From Xenorhabdus sp. BG5 (GTDB lineage Bacteria; Pseudomonadota; Gammaproteobacteria; Enterobacterales; Enterobacteriaceae), in assembly GCF_015163665.1 (NCBI RefSeq), contig NZ_JADEUG010000006.1:1-64000 (forward strand): a stretch of DNA of 64,000 bases. The letters are read 5' to 3'. Made by a program: the position numbers and the translations under genes. Shown here piece after piece: positions 53,251-63,807 of this stretch. The stretch's first letter is position 1. Each line of letters opens with the position of its first letter. Under the pieces are notes generated by a model. The model ran no database searches. It was not told where the DNA came from and worked only from the letters and a program-made list of their open reading frames with translations.

Positions 53251-53685
53251 ATGCCACAGATTAGTCGCTCTGCGCTAGTGCCTTACAGCGTGGAACAAAT
53301 GTATAAATTGGTCAATGATGTGACATCTTATCCGGATTTTTTACCAGGATGTGTAGGTAGCCGTGTAATAAGCAGTAGCAATAATGAAATGACGGCTTCT
53401 GTTGAGGTCTCTAAGGCAGGGATCAGTAAGACGTTCGTAACGCGCAATACGCTATTTGATAATCAACGCATTAGTATGCAACTCGTTGATGGGCCTTTCC
53501 GTAAGTTGATGGGAGGGTGGCATTTTACTCCGTTAAGTGAAGATGCTTGTAAAGTTGAGTTGCATCTCGATTTTGAATTTACCAACAAATTGATTGAACT
53601 GGCTTTTGGTAAGGTATTTAAAGAGCTGGCGGGGAATATGGTTCAGGCTTTTACCCAACGTGCACGTGAGGTCTATAGTGTCTGA
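53251..53685 (+). CDS. ratA: Ribosome association toxin RatA (START/coenzyme Q-binding fold)
   Basis: 144 residues. [34 protein letters not shown] and [10 protein letters not shown] are RatA/Coq10. It is reported to bind 50S subunits in E. coli; the fold suggests a quinone-binding role. Divergent from smpB, and overlaps rnfH by 8 bp. Confidence 0.95.
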   Translation: MPQISRSALVPYSVEQMYKLVNDVTSYPDFLPGCVGSRVISSSNNEMTASVEVSKAGISKTFVTRNTLFDNQRISMQLVDGPFRKLMGGWHFTPLSEDACKVELHLDFEFTNKLIELAFGKVFKELAGNMVQAFTQRAREVYSV

Positions 53686-53971
53686 AATTAATGTCGAAGT
53701 CGTTTATGCTCTGCCTGAACGGCAATATCTGCGTAATGTGAAAGTACCGCAAGGAGCAACCGTCGAACAGGCGATTGTAACGTCAGGTCTTTTGACATTA
53801 CGTAATGATATCGATTTGGCTAAAAATAAAGTTGGTATTTATAGCCGTCCTGCCAAACTGACTGATACGTTAGAAGAGGGAGATCGTGTAGAAATTTATC
53901 GCCCTCTGGTTGCTGATCCAAAAGAAATGCGCCGTAAACGAGCAGAGCGCGCGAAAAACAATGCACGATAA
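53678..53971 (+). CDS. rnfH: RnfH family ubiquitin-like protein (RatB)
   Basis: 97 residues from GTG 53678, which overlaps the ratA stop and gives the family start ([20 protein letters not shown]). [23 protein letters not shown] and [12 protein letters not shown] match E. coli. Beta-grasp fold, function unclear. Confidence 0.95.
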   Translation: MSEINVEVVYALPERQYLRNVKVPQGATVEQAIVTSGLLTLRNDIDLAKNKVGIYSRPAKLTDTLEEGDRVEIYRPLVADPKEMRRKRAERAKNNAR

Positions 53972-53977
53972 TGTCTA

Positions 53978-54009
53978 TTTATTCGCCAGGCTTTCTACTG
54001 GCGAATAAA
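53978..54009. terminator. Bidirectional hairpin between rnfH and bamE
   Basis: TTTATTCGCCAG / CTGGCGAATAAA, 12-bp stem, between convergent genes. The A/T ends give only short U-tracts. Confidence 0.6.
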
Positions 54010-54022
54010 TAAAACACACATC

Positions 54023-54367
54023 TCACTGATTCTCTGCCAGTGATTTTTCATCTTTGATATCAGTTAGCACTCCTTTGCTATCAAAGGTAAGTGTCAGGGT
54101 TTCCTGAGTTGTTTTCCCATGGCCTGGTTGTTGGCGGAATACGTAATACCAAGTTTGACTCCCAAACGGATCAGTCAGCATTGGTGTTCCCAAAGTGTAA
54201 GAAACTTGCTGCTGAGTCATTCCTTTATGGATTTTTGATACCGCCGCCGGCGTAAGGTAGTTCCCTTGATTAATATCAGGACGATAAACAATTCGCTCAA
54301 ACATGGAGCAACCCGCAGTCAGCATAACAAGTGATACAGTAGCGGCAGTCAATAATTTACAGCGCAT
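54023..54367 (-). CDS. bamE: Outer membrane assembly lipoprotein BamE
   Basis: 114 residues. Lipobox LTAGC (Cys20). [30 protein letters not shown] and [11 protein letters not shown] are BamE/SmpA. Component of the BAM complex on the periplasmic face of the outer membrane. Confidence 0.96.
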   Translation of the reverse strand: MRCKLLTAATVSLVMLTAGCSMFERIVYRPDINQGNYLTPAAVSKIHKGMTQQQVSYTLGTPMLTDPFGSQTWYYVFRQQPGHGKTTQETLTLTFDSKGVLTDIKDEKSLAENQ

Positions 54368-54479
54368 AGTAATTACATTCCTTTAGGCGTTAGGCCGTCG
54401 ATAATAATAAACATTGAAGAGATTGAAAACCTCTACGCATTTACCTATGACTGCAATTATACAAAAAAGTTGTCTCAAT

Positions 54480-56153
54480 TTATGCCGCTAACAGCTCTTT
54501 TGCGTTAGCCAGAGTATTTTTTGTAACCTCACTCCCCGCCAGAAGCCGCGCGAGTTCTTGAAGTCGTGCTTTTTTATCCAATAGTTGCATTTGGGTTTCT
54601 GTTTCTTCACCGTCTGTTTGCTTGCTGACATAAAAATGCTGATGCCCGCATCCTGCGACTTGAGGTAAGTGGGTGACACACATAACTTGGGTCGATTCCC
54701 CCAATTCACGTAGCAAACGCCCAACAATTGCCGCTGTTGGACCACTGATACCTACATCAACTTCATCGAAAATCAGCGCAGGGGTTTCCATTTTTTTCGC
54801 CGTAATGACCTGGATTGCCAGTGCAATACGGGAAAGTTCACCACCTGATGCTACTTTTGCTAATGGTTGATGAGGCTGGCCGGGGTTGGTTGTGACATTG
54901 AATTCAACTTTGCTGGCTCCATCAATATTTAAATGCTCCGCTTCAAAGGTAACATCAATGGTAAAACGGCCATGAGGCATAGAAAGTTGGTGCATACTGT
55001 TTGTTATCAGTTGGCCCAATTCTGCGGCATATTTCTGGCGAACATGGTGCAATTTTTCTGCCACAGTCAGGGCTTGCTGATAATGCAAGCTGACAAGCTC
55101 ACTAAGGTGAGCACAATCATTTTCCTGCTGGGATAACTGATATTGCTCTTCCAACAGCTGTTGATGTAATGCAGGTAACTCTTCTGGCGCAACATGGTGT
55201 TTACGGGCCATGCTGATTTGTTGGGAGATTTTCTGTTCCAGTTCAAATAAACGATTGGGATCCAGTTCCAGTTGGTCGCTGTAATGACGTAACTCGTCAC
55301 TAACTTCATTGATTTGGATAGCAGCTTCTTCCAGCATGTTAAGCAGGCCACTGAGTTTGTGATCCATGCTGGCAAGCTCTGTCAGTTCACTGCGGGCATA
55401 GCTAAGAAGACTGACAATGTTCTGTTCATCATTATCACTTAAAATCTGGAGGATATTTTGACTGACGGATAAAAATTGCCCGCAATTTGCCAGCCGTTTG
55501 TATTCACTATCCTGTTCTTGATAATGACCTGGTTGTGGTGACAATTCGTCCAGTTCTTTCAGGTGGTATTCCAGCAATTGCTGACGTGAGCGACGCTCAA
55601 GAGCTTGTTGTTGGAATTGGGAGAGAGCTTGACAGCTTTGACGCCATTGTTGGTAAGCCTGTTTCATTTTTTGGTGAAGTTCGAAATCACCCGTGTAAAT
55701 ATCCAGTAAGCGCCTTTGGTGACGATTTTCTAACAATAATTGGTGAGCATGTTGCCCGTGAATTTGAATTAGATGAGAACCTAATTCACGTAATTGAGAA
55801 AGTGGTACAGCAGTGCCATTGATAAAACCGCGAGAACGCCCATCAGCGGTAATTGTACGACGCAGCAGGCACTCATTGTCATCATCAAAACTTCCATCAA
55901 GCTGGTGGTCTATAAGCCATTTGCGGGCAGAAGGCGCATCAGACAGCGAAAAACAGGCACAAAGATCGGTACGCGAAGCACCTGGGCGAACCATGTTAGC
56001 TTCGCCACGATTGCCAAGACATAAACCTAATGCATCAATTGCGATGGATTTACCGGCTCCAGTTTCACCTGTGATTGCCGTCATTCCTGAGCGGAAATCA
56101 ATTTCAAGTTCGCGAACGATAGCAAAGTTACTGATGGTCAATTGAGTCAGCAT
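54480..56153 (-). CDS. recN: DNA repair ATPase RecN
   Basis: 557 residues from [19 protein letters not shown] lies just upstream. SMC-like: Walker A GETGAGKS, long coiled coil, then Walker [15 protein letters not shown] with signature [14 protein letters not shown]. Acts in double-strand break repair and is strongly SOS induced; LexA boxes and a degenerate tandem array lie upstream. An in-frame TTG upstream would encode the repeat array and is unlikely to be used. Confidence 0.97.
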   Translation of the reverse strand: MLTQLTISNFAIVRELEIDFRSGMTAITGETGAGKSIAIDALGLCLGNRGEANMVRPGASRTDLCACFSLSDAPSARKWLIDHQLDGSFDDDNECLLRRTITADGRSRGFINGTAVPLSQLRELGSHLIQIHGQHAHQLLLENRHQRRLLDIYTGDFELHQKMKQAYQQWRQSCQALSQFQQQALERRSRQQLLEYHLKELDELSPQPGHYQEQDSEYKRLANCGQFLSVSQNILQILSDNDEQNIVSLLSYARSELTELASMDHKLSGLLNMLEEAAIQINEVSDELRHYSDQLELDPNRLFELEQKISQQISMARKHHVAPEELPALHQQLLEEQYQLSQQENDCAHLSELVSLHYQQALTVAEKLHHVRQKYAAELGQLITNSMHQLSMPHGRFTIDVTFEAEHLNIDGASKVEFNVTTNPGQPHQPLAKVASGGELSRIALAIQVITAKKMETPALIFDEVDVGISGPTAAIVGRLLRELGESTQVMCVTHLPQVAGCGHQHFYVSKQTDGEETETQMQLLDKKARLQELARLLAGSEVTKNTLANAKELLAA

Positions 56154-56172
56154 CGTGCTCCTCCTTCTTTTT

Positions 56173-56226
56173 ACTGTATATAAACACGTTACTGTATAAG
56201 AACATGTTCCTGTGCATAAAAACATG
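56173..56226. repeat. Three 18-bp degenerate repeats in recN leader
   Basis: Units ACTGTATATAAACACGTT, ACTGTATAAGAACATGTT, CCTGTGCATAAAAACATG, each 18 bp and directly adjacent. Each begins with a LexA half-site-like CTGTRY. They lie between recN and its LexA boxes. Confidence 0.7.
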
Positions 56227-56267
56227 CCTGTGCTTCCATACAGTATAAACTGGTTTTTTATACAGTA
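56226..56267 (-). promoter_or_regulatory. Two LexA boxes of recN
   Basis: Minus strand: TACTGTATAAAAAACCAGTT (56267-56248) and TACTGTATGGAAGCACAGGC (56245-56226), both CTG-N10-CAG. A TATACT -10 overlaps the second. The arrangement parallels E. coli recN. Confidence 0.9.
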
Positions 56268-56285
56268 AAGTAGGGAGGCTCATTT

Positions 56286-57164
56286 TTAGAACATTTTTTT
56301 CGACCAGCCCAGTTTTGTGCTCAGTGTATTGAAGTAGTTGTAATCTTTTGGGTGAATTAAGTGCAGATTATAGTCACTGCGTTTGATGATCACTTCTTCA
56401 CCATCTTGGATTGGCAGGACGATCTGGCTGTCACAACTGACTTCGTAGTCATTGCTGTTTTGGGCAAATTTCAGGCGAATACTGCTTTCGCTGCTGATAA
56501 CGAGAGGGCGTGCCGAGAGCGTATGTGGAAACATCGGCACTAGCACGATAGCATCTAAGTTTGGGGTTAATATAGGTCCTCCAGCAGACAGTGAATAGGC
56601 TGTAGAGCCAGTGGGTGTTGCTATGATTAAGCCATCTGAACGTTGAGAAAAAGCAAAACGTTCATCAATATATACTTCGAATTCAATCATATGGGCAACT
56701 TTGCCTGGATGTAGTACAACTTCATTTAAGGCAGTACTACGGCGAGATTTATGCCCAGTTTTTGTCACTTGTGCCTCAAGCAGAAAACGTTTTTCGTCTC
56801 GATATTTGCCATTCAAAACTTCGGATAGCTGCTGTAAAGCATTATCGGGATCCAAATCCGTTAAAAAGCCCAAATTGCCTCGATTGATACCAATGACTTT
56901 AATGTCATAACGTGATAATACTCTGGTTGCACCGAGCATATTACCATCACCACCGACAACAATCACAAGATCGGCAATTTTACCAATTTCTGTCAATCCT
57001 CCAGTCTGAGCGTCTTTTAAATTAATGTCTTTCGCGACCTGTCTGTCCACAATGACACAATAACCTTTAGATACCAGCCAGTGATACAGCATTTCGTGGG
57101 TGGCCAGCGCTTCCGGGTGACGTGGACGACCGACAATACCGATGCATTTGAATTCATTATTCAT
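56286..57164 (-). CDS. nadK: NAD kinase
   Basis: 292 residues from [16 protein letters not shown], giving the E. coli length. GGDGN (71-75), [11 protein letters not shown], and [20 protein letters not shown] are the active-site motifs. Makes NADP from NAD and ATP. Divergent from grpE. Confidence 0.97.
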   Translation of the reverse strand: MNNEFKCIGIVGRPRHPEALATHEMLYHWLVSKGYCVIVDRQVAKDINLKDAQTGGLTEIGKIADLVIVVGGDGNMLGATRVLSRYDIKVIGINRGNLGFLTDLDPDNALQQLSEVLNGKYRDEKRFLLEAQVTKTGHKSRRSTALNEVVLHPGKVAHMIEFEVYIDERFAFSQRSDGLIIATPTGSTAYSLSAGGPILTPNLDAIVLVPMFPHTLSARPLVISSESSIRLKFAQNSNDYEVSCDSQIVLPIQDGEEVIIKRSDYNLHLIHPKDYNYFNTLSTKLGWSKKMF

Positions 57165-57216
57165 TGCTGTTATTTCCTTCAGCATATGGTTTTGCCCTCA
57201 CAATAATGATTGTTCC

Positions 57217-57245
57217 CTTGAATCCCGCGTTTTGATCCCCATAAT
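57217..57245 (+). promoter_or_regulatory. Sigma-32 heat-shock promoter of grpE
   Basis: CTTGAA (57217-57222), 14-bp spacer, CCCCATAAT (57237-57245): near-perfect RpoH consensus, 43 bp before the ATG. Confidence 0.93.
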
Positions 57246-57288
57246 AAGCTCAAATGGCGAAGATAATACAAAATACGCGGAGATATTC

Positions 57289-57870
57289 ATGAGTAGTAAA
57301 GACCAAAAAGTACCTGACGAGCAAGTCGCAGAAAATACAGAAAATGTATTAGAACAACAAATAAATGCGGAACAGGCAGATGCGCCAGAGACTGAAAACG
57401 TTGTTGATCCGCGTGTTGCTGAGTTGGAAGAACAACTGAAACAGGCTCAGACTAATGAACGTGATGCTTTGTTGCGTACACGTGCTGAAATCGAAAACAT
57501 TCGCCGTCGTACTGAGCAGGATATAGAAAAGGCACATAAATTTGCATTGGAAAAATTCGCCAATGAACTTCTGCCGGTCATCGACAATCTGGAGCGTGCA
57601 TTAGATGCGGCTGATCGTACCAATGAAGCGTTACTGCCAATGATTGAAGGTATTGAACTGACGCTGAAATCTTTTATCGATTCAGTGGGTAAGTTTGGTG
57701 TTGAAGTGGTCTGTGACACCAATGTACCTTTCAATCCAGAAGTGCATCAGGCGATGACCATGATGGAATCAGATCAGCATGAACCTAATCAGGTTATGTT
57801 GGTGATGCAGAAAGGTTATACCTTGAATGGTCGTCTATTGCGTCCTGCAATGGTTGCTGTTTCTAAATAA
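57289..57870 (+). CDS. grpE: Nucleotide exchange factor GrpE
   Basis: 193 residues from ATG 57289 (GCGGAGAT upstream), chosen over an upstream in-frame codon that would lie within the promoter. Acidic N-terminus, long helix ([20 protein letters not shown]), then the beta domain ending in [18 protein letters not shown]. Exchange factor for DnaK. Confidence 0.97.
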   Translation: MSSKDQKVPDEQVAENTENVLEQQINAEQADAPETENVVDPRVAELEEQLKQAQTNERDALLRTRAEIENIRRRTEQDIEKAHKFALEKFANELLPVIDNLERALDAADRTNEALLPMIEGIELTLKSFIDSVGKFGVEVVCDTNVPFNPEVHQAMTMMESDQHEPNQVMLVMQKGYTLNGRLLRPAMVAVSK

Positions 57871-57893
57871 ATGTTACGGTCTCTCGTGATGCA

Positions 57894-57921
57894 ATGCCGC
57901 CATTAGAAAGGCGGCATTTTT
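57894..57921 (+). terminator. Terminator after grpE
   Basis: ATGCCGCC / GGCGGCAT stem, then TTTTT; lies between convergent grpE and ung. Confidence 0.9.
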
Positions 57922-57936
57922 GTAGGCAGAGATCGG

Positions 57937-58617
57937 TTATTGGGGTAATTGAGGTTCCCAATCTATTGGAGATAATTCTTGTTCTTTCAATAAGTTGTTG
58001 GCCTGTGAAAAATGTTTACAGCCTAAGAAACCACGATGGGCAGACAAAGGTGAAGGATGGGGGGCTTTTAATACATGATGGCGCTGGATATCAATAAAAT
58101 GGCCTTTTTTCTGGGCATGAGATCCCCAAAGCAAGAAAATGACTCCATTGCGATGTTCATTGATTGCTGCAATGACTTTGTCAGTGAACGTTTCCCAACC
58201 CAAATGAGCATGAGAATGTGCGTTACCACGTTCAACAGTGAGTACGGTATTGAGTAATAATACCCCCTGTTTTGCCCAGCTGATCAAGCAACCGTGATTT
58301 GGGCGAGTAAATCCAGCAATATCCGATTCCAGTTCTTTGTACATATTGACGAGAGAAGGTGGTGCAGGAATACCCGGCTGTACAGAGAAAGCCAAACCGT
58401 GGGCTTGATTCGGGCCGTGGTAAGGATCTTGTCCTAAAATCACGACTTTTACATCAGCTAATTCGGTATAGCGAAATGCATTAAAAACATCTGCTTGAGG
58501 CGGATAAATGGTTTTTCCAGCCTGACGTTCATTGGCAACATAAGCCAATGTATCAACAAAATAAGGCTGTTTCTTTTCATTGCCGATGACATCGTGCCAT
58601 GTGAGAGGTGCGGACAT
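57937..58617 (-). CDS. ung: Uracil-DNA glycosylase
   Basis: 226 residues from ATG 58617 (AAAGGGA upstream); a TTG two codons earlier is the alternative. Family-1 UDG: water-activating GQDPYHG and the [10 protein letters not shown] loop. Removes uracil from DNA. Confidence 0.97.
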   Translation of the reverse strand: MSAPLTWHDVIGNEKKQPYFVDTLAYVANERQAGKTIYPPQADVFNAFRYTELADVKVVILGQDPYHGPNQAHGLAFSVQPGIPAPPSLVNMYKELESDIAGFTRPNHGCLISWAKQGVLLLNTVLTVERGNAHSHAHLGWETFTDKVIAAINEHRNGVIFLLWGSHAQKKGHFIDIQRHHVLKAPHPSPLSAHRGFLGCKHFSQANNLLKEQELSPIDWEPQLPQ

Positions 58618-58952
58618 AGCCAATCCCTTTCTAAATGATTATCAGATGACTTAAGCTTACCGATTCCCTTGGGATAGGGAAACCCTCAGATCCCAATCTA
58701 AGCTTAATTATCAGGATGAAAATCTATTTTTATAAATTTTTTTGAAAAAATATGAAAATAATTTCATTCAATCCTGCTGTAAAAACCGATTTAAAACATA
58801 ATGTTATTAATTTATTGTCAATAACCTTATGAAATTAGTTGATTACAATCAAAGAATCTTCTCATTTGTGCTGGTATACAGGAAATCAAGAACGATGGTT
58901 GATTAAATAATGATTTGGCTGAATAACTAAGTTGATGATGTTGGAGGTATAA
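58618..58952. other. Divergent ung-grcA control region
   Basis: About 335 bp, AT-rich. It holds the FNR-controlled grcA promoter described separately and presumably the ung promoter; nothing else seen. Confidence 0.7.
58839..58880 (+). promoter_or_regulatory. FNR-dependent grcA promoter
   Basis: FNR box TTGATTACAATCAA (58839-58852) is a perfect TTGAT-N4-ATCAA. TATACA at 58875-58880 is a plausible -10, placing the box near -41.5, the class II position known for yfiD. Confidence 0.88.
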
Positions 58953-59336
58953 ATGATTACTGGGATTCAAATTACCCAATCTGATAACACTGCATTGATG
59001 AATTCTTTTTGGCTGTTGGATGATGAAAAAAATGAAGCACGTTGCATCTGTGCCAAAGCAGATTACGATGAAGGCCAGATTGTTGCTAAAGAGGAGCTGG
59101 GGCAATTTGAATATCGCGAGATCCCGCTGGAGGTCAAGCCGGCTGTACGTGTAGAAGGCGGGCAACATCTAAATGTTAATGTTTTGCGTCGTGAAACGTT
59201 GGAAGATGCAGTAAAACACCCGGAAAAGTATCCTCAACTCACTATTCGTGTATCTGGTTATGCTGTACGTTTTAACTCACTGACTCCAGAACAGCAACGT
59301 GATGTTATTGCGCGCACTTTTACAGAAAGCTTGTAA
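58953..59336 (+). CDS. grcA: Autonomous glycyl radical cofactor GrcA (YfiD)
   Basis: 127 residues. C-terminal [17 protein letters not shown] with radical Gly102. It substitutes for the damaged C-terminus of pyruvate formate-lyase. Anaerobic control through FNR is evident upstream; GGAGG site before ATG. Confidence 0.96.
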   Translation: MITGIQITQSDNTALMNSFWLLDDEKNEARCICAKADYDEGQIVAKEELGQFEYREIPLEVKPAVRVEGGQHLNVNVLRRETLEDAVKHPEKYPQLTIRVSGYAVRFNSLTPEQQRDVIARTFTESL

Positions 59337-59376
59337 AGCTTGTAAATCTTGTATCAAGCATCAAGCAAAAAAATCT

Positions 59377-59403
59377 AAAGGGAGAATCAATATTCCCTTT
59401 TTT
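59377..59403 (+). terminator. Terminator after grcA
   Basis: AAAGGGA / TCCCTTT stem, followed by T-run. Confidence 0.82.
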
Positions 59404-59535
59404 ATTTCCATGTTTTAATTATGGAAATTAATTTTGTTAATTAAAGATTAAATTTGTTTTAATATTGTTAAAAATTCTGCCGATAGAGAGTTTGGGCTTT
59501 TAAACCACACCAAATTTAATCTATAGGAGAATTTT

Positions 59536-60579
59536 ATGACTTTATCCGTTAATACCGATTTTTTCAGTAGCCTAGGGATCTATTCATTACAAGGAAATAC
59601 GCTACAACCTCAACCTCATTCTTCAGCTCAATCACCACCTGACAAAGTTGATCACATTTCTTCTTCGAGCATTTCACTTTCAGAAAATACCAAGCAGGTT
59701 AATACTCTCTATCAATCATTGGTTAATAATTTAAATGCCAGCACGATGGCAGCTCCTGAATTGAAAGCTAATGATATTGCGGGAAAACAATCTAAACGGG
59801 TCGATTATAACTTGACGTTGGTTACCCGCGATGTTTATCGACAAACGAGTTTAGGGATTGGCGATTATGTGCGCCTGTCTGATGAGGATTTATCAAAATT
59901 GGGTATTGATCCTGACACTCTGAATGATTATTCAACAGGGTTTCAGGCCGGTGTTTACCATAATAAGGGGCTATATATTGTTTCTTTCACAGGATCGAAT
60001 GAATTAAAGGATTTTATGGTAAGTATTCGTCAAGGGCTTGGTTACAATGAAAAGCAATATAATCAAGCCGTAGAATTGGCCCATAAGGCGTTAGGCGTAT
60101 TTGGTGAAAACGTCATTTTCACCGGGCATTCATTGGGGGGTGGATTAGCAACAGTGGCTGCATTGGCAACTGGAAAACCAGCAGTTATTTACAATTCTGT
60201 GAGTGTTTCTGACGCTACATTGAAACATATGGGCGTATCACCTGAAGTTGCTCGTGAATTGGCTGACAGTGGTTTAATACGCCATTATACCGTTGAACAC
60301 GATTGGCTGGGTAACTTGCAAAAAACATTGCCAATTCGTCAACCGATGGGGCACAAAATAGAGCTTAAGTATGAATATGAATTAGAGAGTATATGGGATG
60401 TCATGTTGCCTAATCGATATGGCTTACATATCTTTAAGGCGCATTTTTTGGAAGCTGTCCTCGAATTGATGGCGGAGCAAAAGCCTTGGTTGAACAATAA
60501 CAATACTATGTTGGCGTCAACGGACGTTACAGACACAGATATCACATCGCAGCAAAGTGAGCAGCATTATGCTGTGTAA
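59536..60579 (+). CDS. Lipase class 3-like alpha/beta hydrolase
   Basis: 347 residues. Nucleophile elbow GHSLGGG (Ser199), preceded by the oxyanion-type segment IVSFTGSNELKDF. Likely acid/His later, with His267-type candidates in GLIRHYTVEHDWLG. The N-terminal ~70 residues are Ser/Pro/Gln-rich and look disordered, without a classical signal peptide, like effectors or proteins exported by another route. Substrate unknown. AGGAGA upstream. Inserted between core genes grcA and srmB. Confidence 0.8.
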   Translation: MTLSVNTDFFSSLGIYSLQGNTLQPQPHSSAQSPPDKVDHISSSSISLSENTKQVNTLYQSLVNNLNASTMAAPELKANDIAGKQSKRVDYNLTLVTRDVYRQTSLGIGDYVRLSDEDLSKLGIDPDTLNDYSTGFQAGVYHNKGLYIVSFTGSNELKDFMVSIRQGLGYNEKQYNQAVELAHKALGVFGENVIFTGHSLGGGLATVAALATGKPAVIYNSVSVSDATLKHMGVSPEVARELADSGLIRHYTVEHDWLGNLQKTLPIRQPMGHKIELKYEYELESIWDVMLPNRYGLHIFKAHFLEAVLELMAEQKPWLNNNNTMLASTDVTDTDITSQQSEQHYAV

Positions 60580-60600
60580 TATTTAGCACTCAGTTTGCCG

Positions 60601-60639
60601 GAACATGGGCGAAGTCACTGTATGGCTTTGCCCATGTTC
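60601..60639. terminator. Hairpin between lipase gene and srmB
   Basis: GAACATGGGC / GCCCATGTTC, 10-bp perfect stem between convergent genes; no clear T-run. Confidence 0.55.
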
Positions 60640-60655
60640 TACAATCGGCTATTAG

Positions 60656-61996
60656 TTAATCATTGCTAGATTCAGTTAATTCTGGTCTGGGATTGCCAGA
60701 AGGAGCGCGGCGTTTACCGATATTTTTGCTATCGCGATGACGAACTTTCACGCGGTTTTTCTTTGTCTCTTCTGTTTTCTTCTTCTCTTTACGTTTTACC
60801 AGTACTTTTTTGGATGGTTTATTGCTCTTTTTCTCACTTGGCGCTTTGGATTGCGGGCGAAGCTCATCAACCACTCGTATTTTCAAAGGTTCTTTGAGGT
60901 AACGGCTGATTTTACCCAAAAGTAGGTGATCGTGTGCTTCAACCAGAGCAACGGCAGTTCCTTTACGGCCTGCGCGAGCAGTACGACCAATTCGGTGCAA
61001 GTAAACATCTGCGGTACGAGGCAAATCGAAGTTAAAGACATGGCTAACATTCTCGATATCCAATCCACGGGAAGCCACGTCGGTTGCGACCAACACTTTG
61101 ACTTTACCATCATTCAAGCGTTTTACGGCATCTGTGCGCTTGGCTTGCACCATTTCACCTTCAAGAAAACACGCTTGAATACCTGCTTGGATCAGCCAAT
61201 CGACAAGTTCGCGAACACGCTCTCGTTTGCGCACGAAAACAATGGATTTAGTCACTTCAGGTTGCTGGAGGAGGTGGCACAGCAGGGCTGTTTTATGCTC
61301 TAACGAATCAGCCCGATAGTAAAATTGCTGAATTTTCTTGCGCTCACGGCGAGAAGGTTCGGCATCGATCTCAACAGGATCGGTTAATAGACGCTCGGCA
61401 AAATCACGGATGGATTCCCCTTCTAGCGTTGCGGAGAATAATAACGTTTGTTTACGCCAGCGGGTTTCACCTGCAATCGTTTCGACATCATTGGCGAATC
61501 CCATATCCAACATGCGATCAGCTTCATCAAGGATCAGCGTTTCCACTGCACGGCAGTCGAAATTTTCTTCTTTGATGTATTGCAGCAAACGCCCTGTCGT
61601 TGCGACAACAATATCCTGATTCTCACTGAATACTTCCGCATGATTCATGTAAGCAACACCACCCGTGATTGTGGCAATGTCCAAATGTGTATGGGCCGCC
61701 AGTTCTTTTGCCTGTTCTGCCACCTGCATTGCCAGTTCACGGGTTGGCGTCAAAATCAGGATGCGTGGAGGTCCCGATTTTTTGCGAGGGAAATCCAGTA
61801 AATGCTGTAGCGCCGGTAGCAGGTAAGCGGCGGTCTTACCGGTACCGGTTGGTGCTGAGCCTAATACATCACGTCCGTTCATAGCCGCAGGAATGGCTGC
61901 CGCCTGAATAGCGGTTGGGAGTTTGTAGCCTTTGTCGTTCAGTGCTTCAAGCAAGGATTCATCAAGTTCGAATTCGGAAAAGTTTGTCGCAGTCAT
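60656..61996 (-). CDS. srmB: ATP-dependent RNA helicase SrmB
   Basis: 446 residues. Q motif region, Walker A APTGTGKT, DEAD box (ILDEADRMLD), SAT, and HRIGRTARAG; a lysine-rich C-terminal tail ends KNIGKRRAPSGNPRP. 50S ribosome assembly helicase. The second of two adjacent ATG codons is better spaced from AGAGG. Confidence 0.97.
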   Translation of the reverse strand: MTATNFSEFELDESLLEALNDKGYKLPTAIQAAAIPAAMNGRDVLGSAPTGTGKTAAYLLPALQHLLDFPRKKSGPPRILILTPTRELAMQVAEQAKELAAHTHLDIATITGGVAYMNHAEVFSENQDIVVATTGRLLQYIKEENFDCRAVETLILDEADRMLDMGFANDVETIAGETRWRKQTLLFSATLEGESIRDFAERLLTDPVEIDAEPSRRERKKIQQFYYRADSLEHKTALLCHLLQQPEVTKSIVFVRKRERVRELVDWLIQAGIQACFLEGEMVQAKRTDAVKRLNDGKVKVLVATDVASRGLDIENVSHVFNFDLPRTADVYLHRIGRTARAGRKGTAVALVEAHDHLLLGKISRYLKEPLKIRVVDELRPQSKAPSEKKSNKPSKKVLVKRKEKKKTEETKKNRVKVRHRDSKNIGKRRAPSGNPRPELTESSND

Positions 61997-62138
61997 CATA
62001 TACCTCTGTTTGGGCCGCCGATTATAAACAGGTTAAGCGTATTCTTCATCCTATAAAAGCATCCAATAAGTAGGTTACTTTTATCCGCCGGCCATAAGAT
62101 TTATGCTATGACAAATTCTAATTTCAGCAGAATAGGTT

Positions 62139-62906
62139 ATGGCATCGATACAGAAACCCGCTTTTCGCCGCGGTGGTTTTACATTTAAACAGTTTTTTGT
62201 TGGACATGATAAATGTGCGATGAAAGTCGGGACGGATGGTGTGTTGTTGGGAGCCTGGGCGCCAGTATATAACAGGAAAAGATGCCTGGATATTGGATGT
62301 GGCAGTGGTTTGATTGCGTTGATGATAGCCCAACGTACAAAAGCAGAAACCATTATTGATGCGGTGGAGCTGGATGGCCTTGCTGCAATGCAGGCAGTGG
62401 ATAATGTACAGCAATCACCGTGGCCTTCCCGCATTACGGTATATCAGCAGGATATTCATGATTTCGTGCGACAACATATGCAACAAAATGAGTTGCGGAA
62501 AATTAATTCTCAATACGATTTGATTGTTAGCAATCCTCCCTATTTTGAGCCAGCTATTGCATGTCGAAACGCAGCTCGCAATCAGGCGCGCTATACGGAG
62601 TCATTGACGCATCAGGGGTTATTGACGTGTGTACGGACATTGATTACGCCGACAGGGTTATTTTGTCTGGTACTTCCGTATGAAATTGGGAAACAATTTG
62701 AAAAAATGGCGTTAGATTTGGGATGGTTTACCCATTTCAGCGTCAATGTTCGTGACAGGCAAGATAAGCCGTCGCATCGTCTATTACTAGGATTGTCACG
62801 GCAAGAACAGGACATCCAGGTGAGTGAATTAACGATTCGCTCCTCAAATGACACGTATTCAGACGACTTTCGTCAGTTAATAACAGATTTTTATCTTTAT
62901 TATTGA
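62139..62906 (+). CDS. trmN6: tRNA1(Val) A37 N6-methyltransferase TrmN6 (YfiC)
   Basis: 255 residues. Rossmann motif LDIGCGSGLIALMIAQRT and catalytic SNPPYF (NPPY). RGGFTFKQFFVGHDKCAMKV is the family N-terminus. Divergent from srmB, as in E. coli. Confidence 0.96.
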   Translation: MASIQKPAFRRGGFTFKQFFVGHDKCAMKVGTDGVLLGAWAPVYNRKRCLDIGCGSGLIALMIAQRTKAETIIDAVELDGLAAMQAVDNVQQSPWPSRITVYQQDIHDFVRQHMQQNELRKINSQYDLIVSNPPYFEPAIACRNAARNQARYTESLTHQGLLTCVRTLITPTGLFCLVLPYEIGKQFEKMALDLGWFTHFSVNVRDRQDKPSHRLLLGLSRQEQDIQVSELTIRSSNDTYSDDFRQLITDFYLYY

Positions 62907-63071
62907 TGATGTTAGCACTATTGGGATGGAAAATTGGACTTTTCGGTATAATAAAACAAAGGTTTTCTTTTTCTCAGTTTAAAATCGCGTGTCCTGTAAA
63001 ATAGCGGCTATGATTTAGAAAAGTGCAATACGAAAATAACAGGTGGTTGTAATCAAAATTACAACTAAAGT

Positions 63072-63099
63072 TGAACTTCACAGTGAACTGATACTCAAA
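63072..63099 (+). promoter_or_regulatory. Sigma-E promoter of rpoE
   Basis: TGAACTT (63072-63078), 16-bp spacer, TCAAA (63095-63099), close to the GAACTT-N16-TCNRA sigma-E consensus; expected autoregulated promoter. Confidence 0.8.
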
Positions 63100-63185
63100 G
63101 TCATGCTTGTTCGGGAAATCAGAACATCATATTGGTTTAATTTAAGTATAAATGTGGAGTTTTACCTCAGGAGAGTGAACCTCGG

Positions 63186-63761
63186 ATGAGCGAGCAGTTA
63201 ACGGATCAAATGCTAATTGAACGCGTCCAGAAGGGCGACCAAAAAGCATTTAATTTGCTGGTGATGAGATACCAGCACAAAGTAGCGAGCTTGATTGCTC
63301 GTTACGTACCTCAAGGCGACGTTCCCGATGTTGCTCAGGAGGTTTTCATTAAGACTTATCGGGCACTGTCTTCTTTCCGGGGTGATAGTGCATTTTATAC
63401 ATGGTTGTACCGTATTGCCGTTAATACTGCGAAAAATTATTTAGTTGCTCAGGGGCGCCGCCCACCATCCAATGATTTGGATGCCAACGATGCAGAAAAT
63501 TATGATACGTCAAGTTCATTAAAAGAAATTTCGAACCCTGAGAACTTAATGTTGTCTGAAGAATTAAAGGAAGTCGTTTTCCGCACTATTGAATCGCTTC
63601 CAGAAGATTTGAGAGTAGCGATCACGTTGAGGGAGTTGGATGGATTGAGCTATGAAGAGATAGCCGACATCATGGAATGTCCTGTAGGCACTGTGCGTTC
63701 ACGAATTTTTCGGGCAAGGGAAGCAATTGATAATAAAGTTCAACCACTGATCCAACAATAA
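63186..63761 (+). CDS. rpoE: RNA polymerase sigma-E
   Basis: 191 residues, same length as E. coli RpoE and very similar: NLLVMRYQHKVASLIARYVP, DVAQEVFIKTYRALSSFRGD, VAITLRELDGLSYEEIADIM. ECF sigma factor for envelope stress. rseA begins 46 bp downstream. Confidence 0.98.
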   Translation: MSEQLTDQMLIERVQKGDQKAFNLLVMRYQHKVASLIARYVPQGDVPDVAQEVFIKTYRALSSFRGDSAFYTWLYRIAVNTAKNYLVAQGRRPPSNDLDANDAENYDTSSSLKEISNPENLMLSEELKEVVFRTIESLPEDLRVAITLRELDGLSYEEIADIMECPVGTVRSRIFRAREAIDNKVQPLIQQ

Positions 63762-63807
63762 CGAGTGGAAAACAGTGGGACAAAACAATATTGAAGGGTA
63801 CTTTGGC

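Noticed and set aside
62907-63071. TATAAT at 62947 as an rpoE housekeeping promoter
   Set aside because: No convincing -35 at correct spacing was found; only the sigma-E site is reported.
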